Shown: piece after piece, positions 29,808-35,849 of the stretch
Position numbering within the stretch: position 1 is the stretch's first letter
Layout of the letters: every line of letters starts with the position of its first letter
Source of the DNA: an uncultured Caulobacterales bacterium
GTDB lineage: Bacteria > Pseudomonadota > Alphaproteobacteria > Caulobacterales > Caulobacteraceae
Assembly: GCA_903851655.1 (NCBI GenBank)
Contig: CAINOV010000298.1
Coordinates: 1-35,849 of the forward strand
DNA: 35,849 bases
Reading direction: 5' to 3'
Notes under the pieces: model-generated
What the model was told of the DNA's origin: nothing
What the model saw: only the letters and a program-made list of their open reading frames with translations
Databases searched by the model: none
Made by a program: the position numbers and the translations under genes

Positions 29808-30839
29808 ATGGGCTACCGCGTCGCGGTCGTCGGCGCCACAGGCAATGTGGGCCGGGAAATGATGCATATTCTCGAGGAACTCCAGTTCCCCGTGACCGAG
29901 GTGCACGCCGTGGCCTCGCGCAAGTCCGTGGGCAAGGAAGTGTCCTATGGCGACCGCGTGCTGAAATGCGTCGACCTGGAGACCTTCGACTTCTCGAAGA
30001 TGGACATCGTGCTGATGTCCGCCGGCGGCGCGGTGTCGCGGGAATGGTCCGAGCGCATCGGCGCCGCGGGCCCGATCGTGATCGACAACTCATCCGCCTG
30101 GCGCCAGCACCCCGACGTGCCCCTGATCGTGCCGGAGGTGAACCCCGACGCCGTGGCCGACGTCCACCGCAAGAACATCATCGCCAATCCCAACTGCTCC
30201 ACCGCCCAGCTGGTGGTGGCGCTGAAGCCCCTGCACGACGAGGCCGGGATCAAGCGGGCCGTGGTCTCGACCTATCAATCCGTGTCGGGCGCCGGCAAGG
30301 AGGGCATGGACGAGCTCTGGGACCAGTCCAAGGGCGTGTTCGTCCTCGGCCCGACGGAGCCGGTGAAGTTCCCCAAGCAGATCGCCTTCAACGTCATCCC
30401 GTTCATCGGCGCCTTCCAGGACGACGGCTATACGGACGAGGAAGCCAAGATGTGGAAGGAGACGCACAAGATGCTGGATCCAGCCATCAAGCTGACCGTC
30501 ACCTGCGTCCGCGTGCCGGTGTTCGTGGGACACTCCCTGTCGGTGAATCTGGAGTTCGAGAGCGCGCTGGACGCCGACGACGCCCGGGACATCCTGCGGG
30601 AGGCGCCCGGCGTGGTGGTGGTGGATAAGCGCGACCCCACCGGCTACATCACGCCCAAGGAATGCGTCGGCGAGTTCGGCGTGTTCGTCAGCCGGATCCG
30701 CAACGACACGACGGTGGAGCACGGGCTGAACCTGTGGGTGGTCTCGGACAACCTGCGCAAGGGCGCCGCCCTGAACGCGGTCCAGATCGCCCAGCTGCTG
30801 CACGACCGCGGCATGATCCGGACCGCCGCCATCGCCTGA
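29808..30839 (+). CDS. asd: Aspartate-semialdehyde dehydrogenase
   Basis: This is a 343-residue NADP-dependent enzyme converting beta-aspartyl phosphate to aspartate semialdehyde, for lysine/diaminopimelate, threonine and methionine synthesis. Rossmann motif VVGATGNVGREM is at 7-19, and the catalytic Cys C130 lies in ANPNCSTAQL. Substrate residues R235 and H242 are in CVRVPVFVGHS. Length is normal. AGGAG precedes the ATG. An upstream TTGCAT (29749-29754) with TAGGCG (29772-29777) at 17 bp is a weak promoter candidate. A strong terminator follows, so the gene is probably a single transcription unit. Confidence 0.97.
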   Translation: MGYRVAVVGATGNVGREMMHILEELQFPVTEVHAVASRKSVGKEVSYGDRVLKCVDLETFDFSKMDIVLMSAGGAVSREWSERIGAAGPIVIDNSSAWRQHPDVPLIVPEVNPDAVADVHRKNIIANPNCSTAQLVVALKPLHDEAGIKRAVVSTYQSVSGAGKEGMDELWDQSKGVFVLGPTEPVKFPKQIAFNVIPFIGAFQDDGYTDEEAKMWKETHKMLDPAIKLTVTCVRVPVFVGHSLSVNLEFESALDADDARDILREAPGVVVVDKRDPTGYITPKECVGEFGVFVSRIRNDTTVEHGLNLWVVSDNLRKGAALNAVQIAQLLHDRGMIRTAAIA

Positions 30840-30868
30840 TGGCTGCGCCGCGACCGGCAAAAGACAGA

Positions 30869-30898
30869 GGGACGGCGCCCGGGCGCCGTCCCTTTTTT
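30869..30898 (+). terminator. Strong Rho-independent terminator of asd
   Basis: GGGACGGCGCC (30869-30879) pairs perfectly with GGCGCCGTCCC (30882-30892), followed at once by TTTTTT. It sits 30 nt after the asd stop. Confidence 0.92.
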
Positions 30899-30941
30899 GT
30901 TGACCCTTCCCGTGCGCCAGCGCCGCCGCGGTCCGGACAAG

Positions 30942-30971
30942 AAAAACCCCGCCGTCCCAGGGACAGCGGGG
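30942..30971 (-). terminator. Rho-independent terminator of the exbD-like gene
   Basis: On the reverse strand CCCCGCTGTCCC (30971-30960) pairs with GGGACGGCGGGG (30958-30947) with one mismatch, and TTTTT (30946-30942) follows. It lies 30 bp beyond the stop of the 31451 gene. Together with the asd terminator it separates the two convergent units. Confidence 0.88.
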
Positions 30972-31001
30972 CGATTCAGCGAGGCGCCATGCGCCGCCGG
31001 A

Positions 31002-31451
31002 TCAGACTTCCTGGCTGAGGTCTTCGGTGATCAGCGCGATCTTGTAGATGCCGGCGTCCTGCAGCTTGTTCACCACGGCCATGAAGGCCGAGTACTTCAC
31101 GTGCTTGTCCGCGCGGATGAACACCGTGTCGTTGCTGTGCGTCGACAGCTCGCCCTTCACGTCCGTGATCAGGGAGGTGAGGTTGGTCGTGCGGCTGGAG
31201 TCGCCGGTGCCGACGAAGATGCTGCCCGACTGCTGGATGTTGATGATGGTCGGCGGCTTGGGCTTGGTGTTGCTCGCCGGCTGGGCCGGGGGCAGGTCGA
31301 GCTTGATGGACAGGGTGGCGAGGGGCGCGGTCACCATGAAGATGATCAGCAGGACGAGCATGACGTCCACGAACGGGGTCACGTTGATGTCAGAGTTCTG
31401 ACCCAGGTCGAACTTGGACCCACCGCCCGGGCCGGACAACTTTGCCGCCAT
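31002..31451 (-). CDS. exbD: ExbD/TolR family proton-channel protein
   Basis: This is a 149-residue protein from the ATG at 31451, with a GAGGAGAG ribosome site. A longer upstream frame has no supporting site. It has a short cytoplasmic N-terminus, a single transmembrane helix in NVTPFVDVMLVLLIIFMV with the conserved proton-path D29, and a periplasmic domain ending KLQDAGIYKIALITEDLS. ExbD partners ExbB and TonB, while TolR partners TolQ and TolA. No ExbB/TolQ or TonB gene is next to it, and a terminator follows, so it is an orphan monocistronic unit. Which complex it joins is unknown. A UUCG hairpin sits in its leader. Confidence 0.9.
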   Translation of the reverse strand: MAAKLSGPGGGSKFDLGQNSDINVTPFVDVMLVLLIIFMVTAPLATLSIKLDLPPAQPASNTKPKPPTIINIQQSGSIFVGTGDSSRTTNLTSLITDVKGELSTHSNDTVFIRADKHVKYSAFMAVVNKLQDAGIYKIALITEDLSQEV

Positions 31452-31468
31452 CTCGCAATCTCTCCTCA

Positions 31469-31484
31469 GCCGCCCGAAGGCGGC
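31469..31484 (-). promoter_or_regulatory. C(UUCG)G tetraloop hairpin in the exbD leader
   Basis: On the reverse strand GCCGCC-TTCG-GGCGGC (31484-31469) is a perfect six-bp stem closed by a C(UUCG)G tetraloop, the extra-stable type. It ends three bases before the GAGGAGAG ribosome site and 17 bases before the ATG. It could modulate ribosome access or mRNA stability. It may instead be chance. Confidence 0.4.
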
Positions 31485-31662
31485 GACTGTCTCTGTGCGG
31501 CGATTGATCGCCTCGAACGCGCGGGAAGTAAAGACGGTTTTCGCCCGGCCCGACCGGATTCCCCCTGCAGGGGCGCCGATTCGGAGAAATCTGCCGGCGG
31601 TCTGCGCAGGGCCGCCGACGATCAGACTAGGCAAGGGGGGCCAAGGGGCGGTATCGGGCGAT

Positions 31663-32625
31663 ATGCAAGCGTCCTTCCAGAGCCATGTGGTCTCCATTCT
31701 GTTCGATCGCCAGGGCGCCGTGTTCGCCCTGTCCGACGGCACGGTGCGCTTCGAGGGCGGCCAGACCGTCGAGGCCCATGACGGCGCAGTCCTCTGCGCC
31801 GCCCTTCACCCGTCCGGCGACGGGGTCGTCACCGGAGGCGATGACGGTCGCCTGGTCTGGTCCCGCCCGGGCGGCGCGGTCTGCCTGGCGGAGCTCGGGG
31901 GCAAATGGCTCGACGCCGTGGCGACCAGCGCGGACACGGGCCTGATCGCCGTGGCGGCGGGACGGGAGCTGGTGATCCGCGACGCCGCCGACCCCGCCTT
32001 CGAGCGTCGCTTCCGGCATGAGCGCACCGTCGCCGACGTGGCCTTCGATCCCAAGGGCCGGCGGGTGATCGCCGCGACCTATGGGGGGGTGATGCTCTGG
32101 TATGCGCGCATAGCCGACCAGAAGCCGACCCTGCTGAAATGGCCCGGCGCGCATGTGGGCGTCGCCGTCAGCCCCGACGGGAAGTTCGTCCTGTCGGCCA
32201 TGCAGGAGAACGCCCTGCACGGATGGCGGGTGTCGGACGCCAAGGACATGCGGATGGCGGGCTATCCCGGCAAGATCCGCTCGCTCAGCTTCATGGCCAA
32301 GGGGGCGCTGCTGGCGACCTCGGGGGCGCCGGGGGTGGTGATCTGGCCGTTTTCCGGCGCCAACGGCCCGATGGGGCGCGAGGCGGTGGAGATCGGCGTG
32401 GACGAGGACACCCTGGTCACCCGCTGCGCCGGAGCGCGGGACACGGTGCGGCTGATCGCCGGACGATCCGACGGACAGGTCTGGACCGTCGACCTCAATG
32501 TCACGGGCGAGCGCCGGCTCCGGGCCGAGAAGGGCGCCGCGGTCAGCGCCGTCGCCGTGACCGCCGACGGCCGCCGCGCCGCCTTCGGCGACGAGGACGG
32601 CGAGGCCGCGGTCATCGACCTCTAG
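31663..32625 (+). CDS. WD40-like beta-propeller protein
   Basis: This is a 320-residue protein from the ATG at 31663. The frame is open further upstream, but that part crosses the divergent exbD leader and gene. It is built of WD40-like blades, for example AVLCAALHPSGDGVVTGGDD (42-61), TVADVAFDPKGRRVIAATYG (122-141), HVGVAVSPDGKFVLSAMQEN (164-183) and IRSLSFMAKGALLATSGAPG (205-224). Most blades end in W-, rather than the usual WD. No signal peptide is visible, so it is probably cytoplasmic and a scaffold for protein interaction. Its partner is unknown. It diverges from exbD and ends three bases from the convergent mtgA. Confidence 0.85.
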   Translation: MQASFQSHVVSILFDRQGAVFALSDGTVRFEGGQTVEAHDGAVLCAALHPSGDGVVTGGDDGRLVWSRPGGAVCLAELGGKWLDAVATSADTGLIAVAAGRELVIRDAADPAFERRFRHERTVADVAFDPKGRRVIAATYGGVMLWYARIADQKPTLLKWPGAHVGVAVSPDGKFVLSAMQENALHGWRVSDAKDMRMAGYPGKIRSLSFMAKGALLATSGAPGVVIWPFSGANGPMGREAVEIGVDEDTLVTRCAGARDTVRLIAGRSDGQVWTVDLNVTGERRLRAEKGAAVSAVAVTADGRRAAFGDEDGEAAVIDL

Positions 32626-32628
32626 AGC

Positions 32629-33321
32629 CTACTCGACTACGCAGGCGGCCAGATCATCGGCCCGCACCGCCGCCGCCCGGGCGCCGATCTTCGCGCTCCG
32701 CCGCGCCACGTAGCGGCCCGGCTTGACCGGCTTCCACTTGAGCGGGCTGGGCAGGATCGCCGCAAGCCGGGACGCCTGGTCGGTGCTGAGGTGATCGGCG
32801 GACACGTGGAAATAGGCCTGCGACGCCGCCTCGGCGCCATAGACGCCCGGTCCCCACTCGATGGAGTTGAGGTACATCTCCATGATCCGGCGCTTGCCCC
32901 ACAGGGCCTCGATCAAGACCGTGTAGCCCGCCTCCAGGCCCTTGCGGACATAGTCGCGGCCGGGCCACAGGAACACGTTCTTGGCCGTCTGCTGGCTGAT
33001 GGTGGACCCGCCGCGGATCTTGCCCGGATGCCGGGCGTTGGCCTCCGCCGCCTTCTGCATCGCCTCGAAGTCGAAGCCGTTGTGCTCGCAGAAGCCGGAG
33101 TCCTCCGCGGCGATCACCGTTTCCACCAGATGCGGCGAGATCTGCCGGATCGGCCGCCAGTCGTGGCGCAGGCCCTTGCCCTCGAACAGGCGCTCGATCA
33201 TCAGGATCGTGATCGGCGCGGGAACAAAGCGATAGATCCCGACCTGGGCCAGGGGGACCACCACAAGGGCGATCAGGGCGAGGCCCAGCCATCCCGTCAG
33301 TCGTCCCGGCTTGTTCACCAC
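32629..33321 (-). CDS. mtgA: Monofunctional biosynthetic peptidoglycan transglycosylase
   Basis: This is a 230-residue GT51 glycosyltransferase that polymerises lipid II. Start at the GTG of 33321 (or 33318) has GGAG six bases upstream. A longer frame to 33411 exists, but its start has no such site. A membrane anchor (about 9-30) precedes the domain. Catalytic motifs are [14 protein letters not shown] with E73, [16 protein letters not shown] (104-119), and [14 protein letters not shown] with E148. It has no transpeptidase domain. The gene ends three bases from the WD40-like gene. Confidence 0.94.
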   Translation of the reverse strand: MVNKPGRLTGWLGLALIALVVVPLAQVGIYRFVPAPITILMIERLFEGKGLRHDWRPIRQISPHLVETVIAAEDSGFCEHNGFDFEAMQKAAEANARHPGKIRGGSTISQQTAKNVFLWPGRDYVRKGLEAGYTVLIEALWGKRRIMEMYLNSIEWGPGVYGAEAASQAYFHVSADHLSTDQASRLAAILPSPLKWKPVKPGRYVARRSAKIGARAAAVRADDLAACVVE

Positions 33322-33437
33322 ACCCCACTCCGCCCCGCCCGCGCAAACAATGCGGCTTGTGTTGACGCTGGGGCCGGGTGCTATTTCGGCCGGTGCGGGC
33401 CTGCGGGTCAAGATGGGCGAAGGTTCGGGAAACGATC

Positions 33438-34118
33438 ATGAAGGTCAGCGAGGCGGTGGAGCAACGGATGTCCGTGCGCGCGTTCAAGCCGGAGGCGCCG
33501 CCCCGCGCCCTGGTGGAGGACATTGTCCGCCGCGCCGCCCGGGCGCCGTCCGGGGGCAACCTGCAGCCCTGGCGGGTGCATGTGCTGGCGGGGGAGGCGC
33601 TGCAGGCTCTGATCGGCGACGTGGCCGCCATCCTCTCCGACCCCGCCCGACGGGAGACGCCGGAGTATGAGGTCTATCCCCGGGATCTGTGGGAGCCCCT
33701 GCGCACCCGGCGGTTCCAGGCGGGGGAGGACCTCTACGCCACCCTGGGCGTCCCGCGGGAGGACCGGGCCGGTCGCCTCGCCCAGTTCGCCAACAATTTT
33801 CGCCTGTTCGGCGCGCCGGTCGGCCTGTTCTTCACCCTCGACCGCCGGGTCGGTCCGCCCCAGTGGTCGGACATGGGCATGCTGATGCAGACGGTGATGC
33901 TGCTGGCGGTGGAGGCCGGCCTCGACACCTGCGCCCAGGAGGCCTGGAGCCAGTTCCCGAAAACCGTCGCGCGCCACCTGGCCCTGGACGAGTCCGAAAT
34001 GCTGTTCTCGGGCATGGCGCTGGGCTGGCGCGACCCGGATCATCCGATCAACACCCTGCGGACCCGCCGGGCGGCTTTGGAGGACTTCGCCGTCTTCCGC
34101 GGGTTCGAGGGGATCTGA
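33438..34118 (+). CDS. Nitroreductase family flavoprotein
   Basis: This is a 226-residue FMN enzyme from the ATG at 33438. An upstream in-frame start adds 20 residues with no ribosome site. The N-terminal RMSVRAFKPEAPPRALVEDI and the segment RAAARAPSGGNLQPWRVHV are the FMN-phosphate and substrate-binding signatures of the NfsB/NfnB-like family. The C-terminus holds LFSGMALGWRDPDHPIN. The physiological electron acceptor is unknown. The gene is divergent from mtgA and convergent, 12 bases away, with the M28 peptidase. Confidence 0.9.
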   Translation: MKVSEAVEQRMSVRAFKPEAPPRALVEDIVRRAARAPSGGNLQPWRVHVLAGEALQALIGDVAAILSDPARRETPEYEVYPRDLWEPLRTRRFQAGEDLYATLGVPREDRAGRLAQFANNFRLFGAPVGLFFTLDRRVGPPQWSDMGMLMQTVMLLAVEAGLDTCAQEAWSQFPKTVARHLALDESEMLFSGMALGWRDPDHPINTLRTRRAALEDFAVFRGFEGI

Positions 34119-34130
34119 GCCGCGGCCCGG

Positions 34131-35570
34131 TTATTGCCGCTTGGCCGGCGGCGGCGTCCCCGGACCGGCGGCGATGGCGCGGAAATCGGTGGTCGTGTCC
34201 GCCGCCAGATAGGCCATGGCCGCCCAGGCCGCCACCGCCTTGTCCAGGGACGCGGCGCTGACCTTGTCGAGGGTGTCGTCCACCGAGTGGTGCAGGTCGA
34301 AATAGTGGGTTCCGTCCTGCGACATGCCCACCAGCGGGACGCCGACCAGCCCCTCGAGATCGGCGCCGCCGTCGGCCACCGGCTTGAAGGTGACGGTGGT
34401 GGGCAGGGTCGCGACCACCGAGGCCAGGGCCCGGCCATACGGGCTCATGGCCGCGTGTTCGGGCAGGGAAATCGCCACCACGGGCTCCGCCCCGAAATCG
34501 CATTCGCCGGCGAGAACCGTCCGGGCCTCGTCGCTCTTGTGCGCAAGCGCGAAGGCCTCGGCGGCCTTGCCGATCTCCTCGGCGCCGAACATCGCCACCC
34601 GGATCGTGCGGCGGGGACGCTGGGGCAGGTCGGCGATCAGCTTCGCCGCGGCGGTGGTGATAGCCACCCCGGCCCCGTCGTCGATGGCCCCGGTGCCCAG
34701 ATCCCAGCTGTCCAGATGGCCGCCGATCACCACGATCTCGTCCGGCCGCTCCCGACCCGGCAGATCGCCGACCACGGTCTCGGCCGTGGCGCCCTCGCGG
34801 ACCGTGGGGGTGAGCACCAGCTTCAGCCGCACCGGCCGGCCCCGGGCGACCATCCGGTCCAGCTGTTCCGCGTCAGGGACCGACAGGGCGGCGGCGGGGA
34901 TCTTCGGCGCATTCGACGCATAGGTCATGGCGCCCGTGTGCGGATCCCGCCGGTCCCCCGTGGCCAGGGAGCGCATCAGATAGGCGATCGCCCCGCGCCG
35001 GGCCGCTTCGGACGCCCCCTGTCCCCGGATGCGGTAGTTCATGCCGTAGCCCAGGCCGTCCTGGGTCCGCGGGATCGGCTGGGTGACCACGGCGATCTTG
35101 CCGGTCAGGGACCCGGGCGCGGCGGCCAGCAGGGCGTCATAGGTGCGGAAAACGACAATCTCGCCCTCCACGCCCGCCGGCGGGGTGGCCACGGAGCCCC
35201 CGAGGGCCGCGATGATCAGACGCTGGGGATAGGGAGAGACCACCTCGGCCGTCTCCGCGCCGCGGGTCCAGCCGGGGACGGCGAAGCGCTCGGTGTGAAC
35301 ATTGACGAAGCCCAGGGCCTTCAGCGTCTCGACGCCCCAGGCGGCGGCCCGGTGCTCCGCGTCCGAGCCGGCGAGGCGCGGTCCGATCTCCGTGGTCAGG
35401 CTCTCGAGGATGTCATAGGCGCCGCTTCCCTTCAGGGCCCGGTCGCGCAGGGCCTCCGCCCGCGCCACGGCGGCGGCGGGAATGTCCTCCGCCAGACCGG
35501 GGGTCGGACACGCGGCGATGACCGCGGACAGGGCGAGGCCCGAAAGGGCGGCAGACCGGACAAGACGCAT
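34131..35570 (-). CDS. Secreted M28 family zinc peptidase
   Basis: This is a 479-residue protein with a signal peptide (1-27). The ribosome site AGGGGA lies a few bases before the ATG. It contains a PA-like insertion (about 130-235) within the M28 domain. Zinc and catalytic residues are visible as H285 in GGHLDSWD, D297 in GAIDDGAG, E331/E332 in GAEEIG, D358 in AGECDFG, and H428 in LHHSVDDT. Members are aminopeptidases or carboxypeptidases of the Q/PSMA-like group, exported to the periplasm. The physiological peptide is unknown. An L,D-transpeptidase gene on the same strand lies 66 bp upstream. Confidence 0.92.
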   Translation of the reverse strand: MRLVRSAALSGLALSAVIAACPTPGLAEDIPAAAVARAEALRDRALKGSGAYDILESLTTEIGPRLAGSDAEHRAAAWGVETLKALGFVNVHTERFAVPGWTRGAETAEVVSPYPQRLIIAALGGSVATPPAGVEGEIVVFRTYDALLAAAPGSLTGKIAVVTQPIPRTQDGLGYGMNYRIRGQGASEAARRGAIAYLMRSLATGDRRDPHTGAMTYASNAPKIPAAALSVPDAEQLDRMVARGRPVRLKLVLTPTVREGATAETVVGDLPGRERPDEIVVIGGHLDSWDLGTGAIDDGAGVAITTAAAKLIADLPQRPRRTIRVAMFGAEEIGKAAEAFALAHKSDEARTVLAGECDFGAEPVVAISLPEHAAMSPYGRALASVVATLPTTVTFKPVADGGADLEGLVGVPLVGMSQDGTHYFDLHHSVDDTLDKVSAASLDKAVAAWAAMAYLAADTTTDFRAIAAGPGTPPPAKRQ

Positions 35571-35636
35571 GGAAGTCCCCTAGTCGTTGAAGGCGTGGCT
35601 GACAGTCGGCCGACGGGGCCGGGCCGACGGCGGCCC

Positions 35637-35849
35637 TCACGCCTGGCGGATCTCCAGGGTGGCGCCGGGCGTCGCCTCGGACAGCAGCCTGACGAGATCC
35701 GGCCGTGACAGGGCGACGCACCCTTCCGTGGGCGCGCCATCCGGTCGCGCCAGATGCAGGAAGATCGCCGAACCGAGGCCCGGAACCGGCGGGTCGTCAT
35801 TGTGACCCAGGATGACAATAAGATCGTAGACCTCGTCCTCGCGCCAGAG
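35637..35849 (-). CDS. L,D-transpeptidase (YkuD) domain fragment, 5' end cut by window edge
   Basis: The last 70 codons are open to the right edge. The reading ILGHNDDPPVPG, then GSAIFLHLARPDGAPTEGCV, matches the YkuD active site, with His in FLH and nucleophile Cys in TEGCVAL. L,D-transpeptidases make 3-3 crosslinks or attach proteins to peptidoglycan, and some of this group act in the periplasm. The N-terminal part and any signal are outside the window. It is upstream of, and on the same strand as, the M28 peptidase. Confidence 0.87.
   Translation of the reverse strand, partial: LWREDEVYDLIVILGHNDDPPVPGLGSAIFLHLARPDGAPTEGCVALSRPDLVRLLSEATPGATLEIRQA

Noticed and set aside
31414-31662. Upstream extension of the WD40-like gene
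   Set aside because: It overlaps the divergent exbD start and leader, and the residues do not continue the propeller.

Overview
The window is a high-GC chromosomal segment that reads like an alphaproteobacterium of the order Caulobacterales (Caulobacter/Phenylobacterium-like). This placement is inferred from a complete pilA-cpaABCDEF-tadBC pilus locus, CtrA-like TTAA-N7-TTAA boxes, clustered GANTC (CcrM) sites and the acnA/ccmAB arrangement. No database search was run. The DNA looks like core chromosome: genes are densely packed with ATGA/GTGA/TTGA overlaps. I saw no integrase, transposase, IS element, phage gene, CRISPR array, tRNA or rRNA.

Layout: (1) 1-5234 holds marC (cut by the left edge), pyrF, acs and an Atg22/UMF1-type MFS transporter. 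(2) 5241-16827 is the Tad (tight adherence, type IVc) pilus island. It contains a small secreted protein built from a secretin N-domain, an AT-rich control region, the pilin pilA, a terminator, a second Flp pilin, the prepilin peptidase CpaA, CpaB, the secretin CpaC, the lipoprotein CpaD, the TadZ-like CpaE, the ATPase CpaF, the platform proteins TadB and TadC, and a TadD-like TPR protein on the opposite strand. (3) 16932-19156 is a coupled M17 aminopeptidase and leaderless SH3-NlpC/P60 peptidase, possibly a muropeptide-recycling pair. (4) 19231-23389 holds a membrane-anchored cytochrome c, a structured leader, kdsB-pheA, and greA overlapping an ELM1-family gene. (5) 23574-28607 holds a DUF1223 protein, aconitase, and ccmA-ccmB without ccmC. 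(6) 28621-35849 holds a MAPEG protein, a GNAT acetyltransferase, asd, an ExbD/TolR protein with no ExbB partner, a WD40-like propeller, mtgA, a nitroreductase, an M28 peptidase and an L,D-transpeptidase fragment at the right edge.

The strongest functional unit is the Tad pilus. CpaA processes the two prepilins, CpaF powers assembly through TadB/TadC, CpaC forms the outer-membrane pore with CpaD and TadD as accessory proteins, and CpaE is the probable polar localisation factor. Near-consensus CtrA boxes and GANTC clusters upstream of pilA and between cpaA and cpaB suggest cell-cycle control. A strong hairpin plus T-tract after pilA would let the pilin be transcribed at a higher level than the machinery.

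The points most worth checking are: a 15-bp tandem repeat just upstream of a good acs promoter, the detached secretin N-domain protein, the YkfC-like peptidase pair, the folded leader of kdsB with mutually exclusive hairpins, the twin inverted repeats between the ELM1 and DUF1223 genes, and the orphan ExbD with a UUCG hairpin next to its ribosome site. I did not find an obviously new multi-gene system.
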